Assembly (NCBI GenBank): GCA_900551915.1
Contig: URXT01000001.1
Location: forward strand, 1 to 64,000
Direction: 5' to 3'
Source of the DNA: an uncultured bacterium
Lineage (GTDB): Bacteria > Cyanobacteriota > Vampirovibrionia > Gastranaerophilales > Gastranaerophilaceae
Length of the DNA stretch: 64,000 nucleotides
The notes beneath the pieces are model-generated. The model was not told the DNA's origin and ran no database searches. It saw only the letters and a program-made list of their open reading frames with translations. Shown piece after piece: positions 18,144 to 27,560 of this stretch; position 1 is the stretch's first letter, and each line of letters opens with the position of its first letter. The translations under genes were made by a program, and so were the position numbers.

Positions 18144-18935
18144 ATGAAAATTAATTTACTCAACTACAATAACCCGTATTTATCGGGTTCAACGCCGGTT
18201 CACAAAGACCCGCAAATGTTCAAGGAGCGATTTGACGCGGGTTTGTGTGACAAAAACGATAGTACAAGAGGATATAATGTGAATTTTAGCGGTGGCCAAA
18301 AAGAGAGTGTGGCTGCCGCTAAAACTTTAGGTGAAAAAATCCTCTCAAGTAAAACCTTTGGCTCAATTCTTGAATATGCAGAGGCTCATCCGATTTCGTG
18401 CCAGGCATTATTTGCTTTAGTGCTGGCAGGAATTCTTAGACCATTAACTATACTTGCACTCTCCGGAGATAGCGAAAAAGAAAAGAAAGACAGCAGAAAT
18501 GCTGCAGCTCACGCTGTTGCTTCAGGTGTAATCGGATTTGTTTCATCAACAATTATAATGAGTCCTTTTGATGCTGCAATGAAAAGGGTTAAAAACGATC
18601 CTGCAAAATACCTCGGAAAAGCCGGTAAAAAAGCAGAAAGTTACCTTGGAGACTTAAAAGCAAAAGGCCTTACTAAAACACAAAAGTTCAAGAATGTTGA
18701 AACTTTAATGAAAATGGGTCCAGATATTGTAATAGGTATTCCAAGATCGATTATAACAATTGCTCTAATCCCTCCAATTCTGAAATATGTCTTTGGAATA
18801 GATCCTAAATCAAAACAGAAAAAAACTGAGGAAGCAAAACCTGAGCAAAAACCTGAAAATATCAATACTATGCAATATGCCGGAGCTTCAATAAAAAGTG
18901 CGGCCTTCGGTGATTTTAACGGAGGTGCAAAGTAA
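18144..18935 (+). CDS. Hypothetical membrane protein with N-terminal F-x-G motif
   Basis: A 263-residue protein I do not recognise. It starts MKINLLNYNNPYLSG and has NFSGG at 47-51, the short motif shared with other hypotheticals here. Three hydrophobic stretches (about 85-115, 127-150 and 200-225) suggest membrane insertion; the tail is Lys/Glu/Pro-rich. It overlaps the following gene by one base (TAATG), and both proteins have the same layout of a disordered N-terminus, F-x-G motif and three hydrophobic segments, so they are probably a translationally coupled pair, perhaps distant paralogues. Confidence 0.72.
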   Translation: MKINLLNYNNPYLSGSTPVHKDPQMFKERFDAGLCDKNDSTRGYNVNFSGGQKESVAAAKTLGEKILSSKTFGSILEYAEAHPISCQALFALVLAGILRPLTILALSGDSEKEKKDSRNAAAHAVASGVIGFVSSTIIMSPFDAAMKRVKNDPAKYLGKAGKKAESYLGDLKAKGLTKTQKFKNVETLMKMGPDIVIGIPRSIITIALIPPILKYVFGIDPKSKQKKTEEAKPEQKPENINTMQYAGASIKSAAFGDFNGGAK

Positions 18936-19711
18936 TGCGGGTAACATTTAATACACAGAGATACAATCAAAATTCCAATAATTTTCAAAATACTTCACTG
19001 CCTCAATGCTGCAAACCAAAACCGCAAGCCTTCACTGGCAGTCAGGAGGAACTTGTTTCCGCTTTGACTTCAAAATCAAAATTCTTTGAACCTTTGGAAA
19101 AAATTTGGAATAATTCAGTTGAGTGGCTGGCAGAAAACTTTGTAGCAAAAACAATGAACACAGAGTTCGTAGCAAAATTTGCTGAAAAATTTAAAGATAG
19201 TAAAATTATTACTAACCACATGACAACAATTGGTGCCGCTACCGGAACAGGGATGTATATGTATCGTACAATGAAACTTCCTGAAGAGCAAATGGAAAGT
19301 GACAGAAAGAAAATTCTTACACTAAACCATGCACTTACTTTCGGTTTTTCAACCGCTGGTGCTTATCTTGTTGACGGCGCGCTGGTCGGAATATGGAAAA
19401 AGGTAACAAATAAATACGCTGAACTTTATACAAAAGATAAAAACTTGCTTTCTAAAATAGAAGATATTAATAAAGGTTTGGTCAAAGAAGGCAAAAATAA
19501 AATCGATTTAATCGATTACGCATATGATCACCTTGGTGATAAGAAATTTGCAAACCGCTTAATCGGTATGGATATTGCGAAGAAACTCTTAATTTTTGCA
19601 ATGATATACAGATATGTAGTACCGGTTGCAGTAACGCCGATAGCAAACAAACTTGGTGACAAATTCCTTGCTCATAAAAAAGAACAGGAAGAAAAATTTG
19701 AAAAATCATAA
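18935..19711 (+). CDS. Hypothetical membrane protein with N-terminal F-x-G motif
   Basis: A 258-residue unknown. The N-terminal 30 residues are Asn/Gln-rich with a Cys-Cys pair, followed by QAFTGSQEEL (residues 31-40). Hydrophobic segments lie at about 88-110, 125-145 and 210-235. The remainder is basic and helical, and the C-terminus is charged. It starts within the stop of the preceding gene and is followed by a strong terminator, so the two form a small operon. Confidence 0.72.
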   Translation: MRVTFNTQRYNQNSNNFQNTSLPQCCKPKPQAFTGSQEELVSALTSKSKFFEPLEKIWNNSVEWLAENFVAKTMNTEFVAKFAEKFKDSKIITNHMTTIGAATGTGMYMYRTMKLPEEQMESDRKKILTLNHALTFGFSTAGAYLVDGALVGIWKKVTNKYAELYTKDKNLLSKIEDINKGLVKEGKNKIDLIDYAYDHLGDKKFANRLIGMDIAKKLLIFAMIYRYVVPVAVTPIANKLGDKFLAHKKEQEEKFEKS

Positions 19712-19749
19712 AAAAAACGGCGGATTAATATCAATCCGCCGTTTTTTTA
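19712..19749 (+). terminator. Strong Rho-independent terminator
   Basis: A perfect 10-bp stem (ACGGCGGATT/AATCCGCCGT), six-base loop and a run of seven T. An A run on the other side means it could act in both directions. Confidence 0.9.
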
Positions 19750-19845
19750 TGAATTTAAATGGACAGATGGCTAATAGTATTTTTTGATTCGTTGTGCTAC
19801 TATTTCAGAAATTATAATTATTATTAATGACGGATTAAGGGCATA

Positions 19846-20571
19846 ATGGCATTATTCAAATTTGAAAAGATATACGGAAGAGTTTTTGTAAAGATTTTTG
19901 GGATAAACATTTCTTTTGCAATGCCCCCTAAAATTTGTAATTACTATATAAGTCTCGGGCAAAACTGTTTTGTAAGGACAATTTTGACCAGGTACGGAAT
20001 AAAAGCCAAGCGTAAACAAGGTGAATTGAGCTGCCCCTTTGATTTGCTGCTTCTTCCTTTGGAGAAAGTTGCTTTTCTTCTTGAAAATGATTTTGAAGGC
20101 TTAACATCTGATTTGCGTCATGATTTGGAAACCGATTACTGGTATAATGACAGTTTAGATGTAGCTTTCCTTCATGACAAAAATCTTTCAAAAGAAGAAT
20201 TAAAAGCTCGCTACCAGAAACGCGTGGAGAACTTTATTAATATTTCTGAAACTTCAAAGGAACTTAAGTATATATTAATTTGTAAAACTTGCGATTGTAC
20301 AGCAGAAATTCTTAACAATATCAATCAGAGTTTGAAACATTACAGGCACAATAAACCATACACATTTATTGTTGCAGGCTTGTCAGAAAAAAATGAAAAG
20401 GATTTTGAATTTATTCCGGAACTAAATCAAGATATTGTGTTCAAGCAATATAAAATACCAATACCACTAAAAGACTTTTTAGAAAACTGGTTTATAAAAA
20501 GAAATATGCACAATGAAGACTGGGTAAAAGATTTGCATAAAAATTTTATTTCAGATGTCTTAAGCGCCTAG
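19846..20571 (+). CDS. DUF1796-like putative cysteine peptidase
   Basis: A 241-residue protein with the block YYISLGQNCFVRTIL followed ~25 residues later by CPFDLLLLPL. This resembles DUF1796 (SLGxxC...PFDW), which is described as papain-like, though the usual Trp of PFDW is Leu here. Later there are a His in FLHDKN and a conserved core YILICKTCDC. The Cys of LGQNC would be the nucleophile if the fold is right. No signal peptide is seen. A weak purine run precedes the ATG. The substrate is unknown. Confidence 0.6.
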   Translation: MALFKFEKIYGRVFVKIFGINISFAMPPKICNYYISLGQNCFVRTILTRYGIKAKRKQGELSCPFDLLLLPLEKVAFLLENDFEGLTSDLRHDLETDYWYNDSLDVAFLHDKNLSKEELKARYQKRVENFINISETSKELKYILICKTCDCTAEILNNINQSLKHYRHNKPYTFIVAGLSEKNEKDFEFIPELNQDIVFKQYKIPIPLKDFLENWFIKRNMHNEDWVKDLHKNFISDVLSA

Positions 20572-20658
20572 TATGTGAAAATTTGTGAAAAGCTTGAAAA
20601 AAAAACGTATTTGTTGTATTTTTCTGTCATAGAACAGCGGGGAAATCAAGGGGTTGAT

Positions 20659-21651
20659 ATGGCTGAAGACAACAGATTAAATTTAGAGGCAATCGCCGAA
20701 AAATATAATTTGTTTGATAATTTAAACATACCGGCTTTGTTGTCGAGAATTTCAGCTTTGGAAAACGATTTCAGCAGCGAAGAACTTGTCAAAATTTATA
20801 ATTATCTGCTTGTAAACTCCTCAAATTCAGAAGTTTTAATGTTCGTAATCAAACTTGCCGACAGATTTAGAAATTATTCTACGCTTTCAATATTAGTTGA
20901 CCTTCTTCTTTTGAAAAATACGGAAAATCTTGTTTCTGCCGAAAAAGAAAATTATATAAATCTCCGCGTAATGTGCGCAAAAGCCATTTCAAATTACCGG
21001 GATGCCTCTGCTGTAACTCCTTTACTTTATTGCCTGAATAATAAGGATGAAAACTATAAAGTGCGTTTTGCATGCGCTGATGCGCTCGGACGAATTGGCG
21101 ATAAATACGCAGTTGCGCCTTTAATTGACGTTGTCAAAGACGAGGAAGAAAAGTCGGTTTATTTAAGAGAATCGGCGGCTTCGGCTCTTGGCATGCTTGG
21201 TGATATGCGCGCGGTTGACCCTCTTGTGAGTATTCTTGAAACAAAACAAGGGATAATTGACAAGTTTACCTTTTTAAAAGAAAGGGTTATAGAAGCGCTT
21301 GGCAAGCTTCGCCTGAGTGATAATGAAAGAGTTTTTAATGCTTTAAAAAGAACCCTTCTGGATGAATCTCCGCAAATCCGCATAAATGCAATCGAAGCCA
21401 TTATGGAAAGCGACCATCCGGAAAGTTTTGAAACAATAAAAGAATGTCTTTTGGACGATGATGACGAAGTTAAAAAAAATGCACTCGTTGCACTTTATAA
21501 CCTTCATGGCCGTGCAATTCTTGACGAAGTTATCAGGGAGCCTCTTTACAGCGATGTTTTGAAAGTCGAAGCTGTTTCAATGATTGATGAATACGAAACT
21601 GATGAGGATGAAGAGTTCGCAAGAAAATTCAGAGAGGAACTCGATGGTTAA
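20659..21651 (+). CDS. HEAT-repeat protein
   Basis: A 330-residue protein made mostly of HEAT-like helical repeats, each with a pattern such as VRFACADALGRIGDKYAVAPLIDVV and LRESAASALGMLGD. Such repeats usually serve protein-protein contacts or act in phycobilin-lyase-like proteins in photosynthetic relatives; no specific role can be read here. I choose the ATG at 20659, preceded by CAAGGGG, rather than an upstream TTG in the same frame. The last 8 bases overlap the queC start, so translation of queC is probably coupled to it. Confidence 0.82.
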   Translation: MAEDNRLNLEAIAEKYNLFDNLNIPALLSRISALENDFSSEELVKIYNYLLVNSSNSEVLMFVIKLADRFRNYSTLSILVDLLLLKNTENLVSAEKENYINLRVMCAKAISNYRDASAVTPLLYCLNNKDENYKVRFACADALGRIGDKYAVAPLIDVVKDEEEKSVYLRESAASALGMLGDMRAVDPLVSILETKQGIIDKFTFLKERVIEALGKLRLSDNERVFNALKRTLLDESPQIRINAIEAIMESDHPESFETIKECLLDDDDEVKKNALVALYNLHGRAILDEVIREPLYSDVLKVEAVSMIDEYETDEDEEFARKFREELDG

Positions 21652-22312
21652 ATCAATCATTTTAATGTCAGGCGGCCTCGATTCAGTCGTAAGCCTCGGT
21701 CTTACGAGAAATAAATACAATGTTGAGCTTGCTTTGACTTTTGATTACGGACAGAAAGCCGCAAATACGGAAATTGAAGCGTCAAAAAAGATTTGTGAAT
21801 TTTATAATGTTTCACATAAAGTAATCAAACTGGATTTTCTAAAAGAAATTACGCACACCTCGCTTGTAGCTGATTGCGAAGTTCCGACAGGCGAAGGGCT
21901 TCTCGATGAAGTCAAAAGTGCGCAAAATGTTTGGGTGCCAAACCGAAACGGCCTGTTCTTAAACATTGCCGCAAGTTTTGCAGATGGTGAAAACTATGAT
22001 TATATAATTATCGGCGCCAACCTTGAAGAAGGCCAGACTTTTCCGGATAATACAAAAGAGTTTATCGAAAGAGTAAATCAAGAGTTTGAATATTCTACCG
22101 GCAAACACCCCAAAGTCCTTGCCCCCTTGATAAATTCCGGCAAGAATGATATAGTAAAACAAGCAATTGAGAACTCTGTTCCGCTTGAATATATAAGGAG
22201 CTGTTATGTAGGCGGCAAAAAACATTGCGGAAAATGCGAATCATGTACAAGGCTTAAAAACGCTTTGTTGTATAATAAAGATACGTATTACATAAAAGAA
22301 TTATTTGAATAA
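21644..22312 (+). CDS. queC: 7-cyano-7-deazaguanine synthase
   Basis: QueC makes preQ0 from 7-carboxy-7-deazaguanine in queuosine synthesis. The PP-loop ATP motif ILMSGGLDSVVSLG is at the N-terminus. The zinc-binding cysteines are at the C-terminus (RSCYVGGKKHCGKCESC). VPNRNGLFLNIA is a further family block. The ATG at 21644 follows GAGAGGAAC and gives the typical length of 222 residues. It sits between a HEAT protein and a DUF366 protein; queD, queE and queF are not in the window. Confidence 0.95.
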   Translation: MVKSIILMSGGLDSVVSLGLTRNKYNVELALTFDYGQKAANTEIEASKKICEFYNVSHKVIKLDFLKEITHTSLVADCEVPTGEGLLDEVKSAQNVWVPNRNGLFLNIAASFADGENYDYIIIGANLEEGQTFPDNTKEFIERVNQEFEYSTGKHPKVLAPLINSGKNDIVKQAIENSVPLEYIRSCYVGGKKHCGKCESCTRLKNALLYNKDTYYIKELFE

Positions 22313-22327
22313 AACACTGAGAAACTT

Positions 22328-22882
22328 ATGCATTATATATTATCAGAAAATGAAATTAAATACGAGGGCTATCAATTATCTCCGCACTGGATTTACAAGA
22401 ATTTTAAGATAATGGGAGATGCAATCGTGGGCTTTACCGGCGAATGTGAGGTGAAGCTTACTGAAATGGTTGATATAGAAGATGTAATTAATAATGAACC
22501 GATTTACAGTAAAAACATGCTGAGCTTTATTACCGAGCAGTTTAATGTAGGTTTGGTTGAAGGTGTTTTCAGACAAAGGCTTCTCATCTGTACTATAAAA
22601 GAAGCTCTTGAACGCCGCGGCGTAAAAGTTGTCAGAAACGGAGACGATTTGTTTGTAAATGATAAAAAACTTACAGTTTCAATCGCTACCAAATCTCTGA
22701 CTTCAATTCTTATTCACACGGGCATAAATATTAATTCAGAGGGTGCACCGGTCAAGGCATGCGGTCTTCAAAACGATTTAGGTATAACTGATATAAAAGA
22801 TTTTGCTATAGAAATTATGAAAAATTATTCAGAAGAACTTGCAGACATAACGCTTGCGAGTACCAAAGTAAGAGGAGTGTAA
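22328..22882 (+). CDS. DUF366 family protein
   Basis: A 184-residue protein resembling DUF366, a family of archaea, cyanobacteria and some other bacteria. Recognisable blocks include YEGYQLSPHWIYKNF, DAIVGFTGECEV and SKNMLSFITEQF. The function of the family is not known to me. It directly follows queC (15-base gap) and precedes a SPOR-domain gene by 2 bases, so it is probably in the same operon; a link to deazaguanine metabolism is an inference from position only. Confidence 0.75.
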   Translation: MHYILSENEIKYEGYQLSPHWIYKNFKIMGDAIVGFTGECEVKLTEMVDIEDVINNEPIYSKNMLSFITEQFNVGLVEGVFRQRLLICTIKEALERRGVKVVRNGDDLFVNDKKLTVSIATKSLTSILIHTGININSEGAPVKACGLQNDLGITDIKDFAIEIMKNYSEELADITLASTKVRGV

Positions 22883-22884
22883 GA

Positions 22885-23652
22885 ATGGACGAACCAAAGC
22901 AGATTGTGAATCCTGAACACATTAGTTACCGAGAATATAAAAAGCGGCTTTCTAAAAATCCGCATCAAAATTTAGTATTATTTATTTCGGCATTTTTCAT
23001 ACTTCTGCTTGCATTTTTAGGTCTGGCGAAAGTAATGTCGCCTGACGTTGATATTGCAATAGGCGATGAACCTGAAGTAACCTATGAACAAGAAGGCATT
23101 GTCCGCGGGAACGTTGATGACAGATTAAAACGTCTTCAAGATGAAGATAACGGAATTGGAACCCCTGCAGAATCAACTTTGCAGCCGGAACTTGATGAAA
23201 AGGTTGTAATCCCCGAGAAAAAACAGGAGCCTGAGCCGTTAAAAGTTCAGGAAGACGCACCGATTGTGCTGGAACATACAAAGTCTCAAGAGCTTCCTTC
23301 CGCTCAAAATAATGAAAATAATATGCAAGACCAGCCTAAAAAAGTTGAGGAAACTAAACCGCAAGATGACTTAACACAGCCGAATGCCGCGCCAGTTCCT
23401 CCTGCATCAATGATGCCGGCAGCTGCGCAAAAAACTTATAAAGTTTATGTTGGTAATTACGCTTCAGCCGCGCAAGCCGAAGTTGCAAAAGGAATTATTT
23501 CGGAATCAAATGTCGGCGTAAATCCGTTTGTTAAAAATGTTAACGGAAGCTATACGCTGCAAGCCGGCTCCTTCTCCTCTTCCGAGAAGGCAAACAGTGT
23601 TGCAAATGATTTGTTGAAAAATAATTTCCCGGCGCGCGTGGTTGCTGAATAA
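22885..23652 (+). CDS. SPOR-domain membrane protein
   Basis: A 255-residue bitopic membrane protein. Residues ~30-50 are a transmembrane helix (LVLFISAFFILLLAFLGLA); residues ~55-185 are a Glu/Gln/Pro-rich spacer; the last ~75 residues form a SPOR domain (YKVYVGNYASAAQAEVAK, then YTLQAGSFSSSEKAN). SPOR domains bind denuded septal peptidoglycan, so a role at the division site is likely. RBS AGAGGAG overlaps the end of the preceding gene. Confidence 0.85.
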   Translation: MDEPKQIVNPEHISYREYKKRLSKNPHQNLVLFISAFFILLLAFLGLAKVMSPDVDIAIGDEPEVTYEQEGIVRGNVDDRLKRLQDEDNGIGTPAESTLQPELDEKVVIPEKKQEPEPLKVQEDAPIVLEHTKSQELPSAQNNENNMQDQPKKVEETKPQDDLTQPNAAPVPPASMMPAAAQKTYKVYVGNYASAAQAEVAKGIISESNVGVNPFVKNVNGSYTLQAGSFSSSEKANSVANDLLKNNFPARVVAE

Positions 23653-23762
23653 AATTGTAACCTTTGATTTTTGTGTTAAAATACACTTGTAATTAAAGTT
23701 TAAAACCCGTATTTACAGCGGAAATATAAAAATAATAAAAAGTCGATATATAAGGAGAAACC

Positions 23763-25205
23763 ATGGAAAGTTTAAGAGATAAGTATGAAGTTGTGATTGG
23801 GCTTGAAGTTCACGCTCAATTGAAAACAAAATCCAAAATATTTGCCCCTGACGGCACAGAATTCGGACAGGAGCCGAATTCACAAACCAGCCCGATTACA
23901 TTAGGGATGCCGGGAGTTCTTCCTGTTTTGAACAGAGAAGTTGTAAATATGGGGATTTTGACAGGACTTGCTCTTAACTGCGAAATTCCGGAACGCTGCA
24001 AATTTGACAGAAAACAATATTTCTATCCGGATTTGCCGAAAGGTTATCAGATTTCACAATATGACGAACCGATTTGTATAAACGGTTATATTGATATTAA
24101 AGGTAAAAGAATAGGGATTACACGCGCTCACCTTGAAGAAGACGCCGGCAAACTTGTTCACGCCGGTGCTTCAGGACTTGCAGGGTCAAGCTATTCTTTA
24201 GTCGACTTGAACCGCGCCGGAACTCCTCTTTTGGAAATCGTTTCAGAACCTGATATGAGAAGTTCCGAAGAAGCCAGAATGTACATGGAAGAATTAAGAA
24301 ATATTGTCCGTTACATCGGCGTTTGCGACGGAAACCTCGAGGAAGGCTCAATGAGATGTGACGCAAATATTTCAATCATGCCAAAAGGCTCAAAAGAATT
24401 CGGAACACGTGCTGAAATTAAAAACGTAAACAGTTTTTCAGCACTTCAACGCGCAATTGAATATGAAATTGACCGCCAAATCGAAATCGTTGAAGAAGGC
24501 GGAGAAGTTGTTCAGGAAACCCGCCTCTGGGATGACAATGCGCGCGAAACAAAGTCAATGCGCGGAAAAGAAGACGCACATGATTACAGATATTTTCCGG
24601 AACCGGATTTGATGCCTTTGAAGATTTCACGTGAATGGGTTCAGGAAATCAAAGACAAAATGCCCGAACTTCCGGAAGCAAAACGCCAGAGATATATGAG
24701 TCTTGGTTTAAGCGAATATGATGCGAGCGTAATTGTTGAACAAATGGGACTTGCTCTTTTCTTTGACGAAGTTCTTAAGCTCGGCGCAACTCCGAAAATT
24801 GCAGTAAATTTCATTATGGGTGAGATTGCAGCTTATTTGAAAGAAGAACATCTTGAAATTTCCGAAACTAAATTAACTCCGGAAAATTTGGCCGAACTTA
24901 TTTCATTAATTGAAAAGAATACAATTTCAAATAACATAGGTAAACAAATTATTGTTGATATGATGAAATCAGGTGAAAAAGCCTCTAAAATAGTTGAAAG
25001 CCGCGGTTTGAGCCAAATCTCTGATGAAGGCGCAATCAAAGAAATCTGCCAGAAAGTTGCAGACGCAAATCCTGAACAGGTTGAAAAATACAAAGCCGGT
25101 AAAGTTCAGCTTTTAGGCTTCTTCGTCGGTCAAGTTATGAAAGAAACAAAAGGCAGAGCTAATCCGAAAGCCGTAAACGACTTGATGAAAGAAATTCTTG
25201 GATAA
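23763..25205 (+). CDS. gatB: Aspartyl/glutamyl-tRNA(Asn/Gln) amidotransferase subunit B
   Basis: GatB is the tRNA-binding and kinase subunit of GatCAB, which converts Glu-tRNA(Gln) to Gln-tRNA(Gln) and/or Asp-tRNA(Asn) to Asn-tRNA(Asn). The 480-residue protein has the family start (VVIGLEVHAQLKTKSKIF), the zinc/active-site region CNG-like cradle (YFYPDLPKGYQISQYD), HLEEDAGKL, DLNRAGTPLLEIVSEPD and a C-terminal YqeY-like tail. RBS AAGGAG is 5 bases before ATG. gatA and gatC are elsewhere. Confidence 0.96.
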   Translation: MESLRDKYEVVIGLEVHAQLKTKSKIFAPDGTEFGQEPNSQTSPITLGMPGVLPVLNREVVNMGILTGLALNCEIPERCKFDRKQYFYPDLPKGYQISQYDEPICINGYIDIKGKRIGITRAHLEEDAGKLVHAGASGLAGSSYSLVDLNRAGTPLLEIVSEPDMRSSEEARMYMEELRNIVRYIGVCDGNLEEGSMRCDANISIMPKGSKEFGTRAEIKNVNSFSALQRAIEYEIDRQIEIVEEGGEVVQETRLWDDNARETKSMRGKEDAHDYRYFPEPDLMPLKISREWVQEIKDKMPELPEAKRQRYMSLGLSEYDASVIVEQMGLALFFDEVLKLGATPKIAVNFIMGEIAAYLKEEHLEISETKLTPENLAELISLIEKNTISNNIGKQIIVDMMKSGEKASKIVESRGLSQISDEGAIKEICQKVADANPEQVEKYKAGKVQLLGFFVGQVMKETKGRANPKAVNDLMKEILG

Positions 25206-25225
25206 TTAAACTCAAAAGAGGAAAA

Positions 25226-26281
25226 ATGTTATTTAAAGAACAACCAAAATCCAGTATGGAAGAAGAGATTTTCGAGCAGGCTGAAGTGCTTGAAAATCTC
25301 CTTTCAACTCATTTAGACGGTAATAATATTATTTTTGAGGTTCCGGCAGAAGTAAAAAAAGTTGTGCTTGTTGCAAGCGGCTCATCTTATCATTGCGCGC
25401 GATTTGCGGCTGATTTGTTTGGTAATGTTGCAGATATTGAAGCACGTGCAATTTATTCAAGCGAGTTTCTTTTAAAATCTGTTGTTCCGCATGGAAATGA
25501 TATTTTATACGTATTCATTACCCAGTCCGGCGAAACCTCCGACACAAACAAAGCGTTAAAGAAGGCTAAAGAATACGGCGTTCAAACACTCTGCATCACA
25601 AATAAAAAAGATTCAACAATCTGGCTTGCTTCAGATTACAAAATTGACTGCTGCGCCGGCGAAGAAAAAAGCATTGCCGCAACTAAATCGCTTACAACAC
25701 AAATGCTTTGTTCGACCCTGCTTGTCCTGAAATATGCTGAACAAAAAGGTATTGATATTGAACCTTATCTTTTACAGCTTAAAACTTTGCCGGAATGCAT
25801 TAGAAAAACTTATGAACTTCAAGAAAATATCAGAGAAGTTGCCAAACCTTTATCAGAATTTACAAATCTGGTTGTAACTGCTGACGGAATTTCTTATGCA
25901 ATTGCAAAAGAGGCTTCGCTGAAAATTAAAGAAACCTCTTACATCAATGTTTATTCAAATATTTTGGGTGAATTCATGCATGGTCATGTTGCGGTTTTAA
26001 ACAACAAAATTGCGCAAATTCATATAAGTGTAACTGATTTAAGTTATACGGCAATTAAAAATCTTAACAAAATTCAGGAAGAATATCATCCTTTACTCTG
26101 CATAATAGGCAATTCAAATGAAAAAGTTAAATCAGATTTTAACATAAACCTGAATTGTGAAAGCAGTATTGTAAAATCGTTTTGTCTTGTGGTAATTGTT
26201 CAAATTTTAGCGCTGGAAATAGCAAAAAAATTAAAAAGAAATGTTGACAAACCGCATGGACTTAATAAAGTTGTAAAGTAA
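25226..26281 (+). CDS. SIS-domain sugar isomerase-like protein
   Basis: A 351-residue protein with two SIS (sugar isomerase) domains, like the isomerase half of GlmS or AgaS/FrlB-type enzymes. The phosphosugar-binding blocks are VASGSSYHCARF and ITQSGETSDTNKAL, plus EEKSIAATKSLTTQ and EFMHGHVAV in the second domain. The glutaminase domain of GlmS is absent, so it is not a full GlmS. The C-terminus DKPHGLNKVVK resembles the GlmS end. It follows gatB by 20 bases. The substrate cannot be decided. Confidence 0.82.
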   Translation: MLFKEQPKSSMEEEIFEQAEVLENLLSTHLDGNNIIFEVPAEVKKVVLVASGSSYHCARFAADLFGNVADIEARAIYSSEFLLKSVVPHGNDILYVFITQSGETSDTNKALKKAKEYGVQTLCITNKKDSTIWLASDYKIDCCAGEEKSIAATKSLTTQMLCSTLLVLKYAEQKGIDIEPYLLQLKTLPECIRKTYELQENIREVAKPLSEFTNLVVTADGISYAIAKEASLKIKETSYINVYSNILGEFMHGHVAVLNNKIAQIHISVTDLSYTAIKNLNKIQEEYHPLLCIIGNSNEKVKSDFNINLNCESSIVKSFCLVVIVQILALEIAKKLKRNVDKPHGLNKVVK

Positions 26282-26331
26282 TTTATCAAAACGATTGTGT
26301 TTCTGATTTGCCTTTTGCATGTTAGAAATTT

Positions 26332-26712
26332 TTAAAGTTTTCCGATACTTTTCAAAAATTTATAGGTTATAACGGTTGTATCCTTATCAGTTTTAAGTTT
26401 TTCAACAATCGCATCAAGAATTTTATCATAATCATTGAGGTGAGAAAACTGAAATAACTCTGCAATCTCTACATTCAAAACTTTGCTGATTTTTACGATA
26501 TTTTCAGGTTTTGGAAATGATAATCCATTTTCTATTCTTGAATAATTTTCAGGCTTTATATCAATGAGTTCAGCAACAGTCTCCTGTGTAAGCATTTTTG
26601 ACGTGCGTAATTCTCTGAGTCTTTTTCCAAACATTTTTTTCATATTAGTATTAAACTCCATATCAAAGAATTTATTAAACCTATAACAGGACATATTAAT
26701 GATGTATTGCAT
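26332..26712 (-). CDS. XRE-family helix-turn-helix regulator
   Basis: A 126-residue protein with a Cro/CI-type helix-turn-helix at about residues 28-80 (GKRLRELRTSKMLTQETVAELIDI, with the recognition helix in PENYSRIENG). The C-terminal ~40 residues are charged and helical, probably for dimerisation. The start is uncertain: an ATG nearer the conserved domain (26661, MEFNTNMKK) is a good alternative. It is divergent from the pilin gene at 26775 with only 62 bases between, so it may control that gene and itself. Confidence 0.82.
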   Translation of the reverse strand: MQYIINMSCYRFNKFFDMEFNTNMKKMFGKRLRELRTSKMLTQETVAELIDIKPENYSRIENGLSFPKPENIVKISKVLNVEIAELFQFSHLNDYDKILDAIVEKLKTDKDTTVITYKFLKSIGKL

Positions 26713-26774
26713 TAAGTTTATTGATGTGATACGATAATAAATATGTAAAAACTTAATATATTAAGGGGTGAAAC

Positions 26775-27509
26775 ATGAGAAAAGCATTTACTATGGCAGA
26801 AGTTTTAATCACACTTGGAATTATTGGTGTTGTTGCGGCTTTAACTATGCCAGTAATCTTGTCAAAAGTAGAAGATAAAGTTTTGGAAAGCCAAAGTTTG
26901 AAAACTCAAAATATTTTAGCAAATGGTATGAGGTTATTAATGGCAAAAGAAACGGTAAATGAGTTAAAATATACCTCATTGTCTGCTTGTGAAGATAAAG
27001 AATGCGTAAAAGATATTATGCACAAAACCTTTTCAATTATTGCCGAAGTAGCAGATGACTCCAAGATAGTTCCTCAAATATATAAATTTGATGACGGTGA
27101 AGAAAAATCTATTTGGTTAGATAATGAAGATATTATATATTCTTTTGTAACTAATGATGGTGCAATTTATGGTGTAAAAACTTTTGATAAAGGTACTTCT
27201 TCACTAAATATAATTGCTGACATTAATGGAGCAAAAAATCCTAACAGAGGGGCAAAAGACTTATGTTTATATTATGTCTCAAACGGTGGAACAGTAAAAG
27301 AATCTTGTGCACAAATGGCAAAAGTTGAAACTGCCGAAACTGATGCTTGTGTTGTCCCAGATGATTATTGGGATAATTGTCAGCCTGGTTTTAAGTGGTT
27401 GGAAATTAAATATAAACATGTATGTGCCAAGTGTAAATCCGGTTATAAAATGGTAAAATTGCCAGGTAAATTGGTTGCCGGATACTGTATGCCTCAAGGA
27501 TGCAAATAA
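26775..27509 (+). CDS. Prepilin-like secreted protein (no poly-G leader)
   Basis: A 244-residue protein with a short leader (MRKA) and a type IV prepilin signature FTMAEVLITLGIIGVVAALTM; cleavage is expected before the Phe and the Glu at mature position 5 is present. The mid-region DINGAKNPNRGAKD matches the DVNG-x-K-x-PN motif of the other pilin-like proteins here. The C-terminus is unlike them, with many cysteines (CAKCKSGYKM, CMPQGCK). It lacks the poly-G leader. RBS AAGGGGTG is well placed. A terminator follows. Confidence 0.85.
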   Translation: MRKAFTMAEVLITLGIIGVVAALTMPVILSKVEDKVLESQSLKTQNILANGMRLLMAKETVNELKYTSLSACEDKECVKDIMHKTFSIIAEVADDSKIVPQIYKFDDGEEKSIWLDNEDIIYSFVTNDGAIYGVKTFDKGTSSLNIIADINGAKNPNRGAKDLCLYYVSNGGTVKESCAQMAKVETAETDACVVPDDYWDNCQPGFKWLEIKYKHVCAKCKSGYKMVKLPGKLVAGYCMPQGCK

Positions 27510-27527
27510 TGTATTAAAATTAATCAT

Positions 27528-27560
27528 AAAAAAGGTGGCTTTTTAAGGCCACCTTTTTTT
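27528..27560. terminator. Bidirectional terminator between pilin and pheS
   Basis: GGTGGC...GGCCACC stem flanked by A and T runs, between convergent genes; it overlaps the pheS stop codon. Confidence 0.85.
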
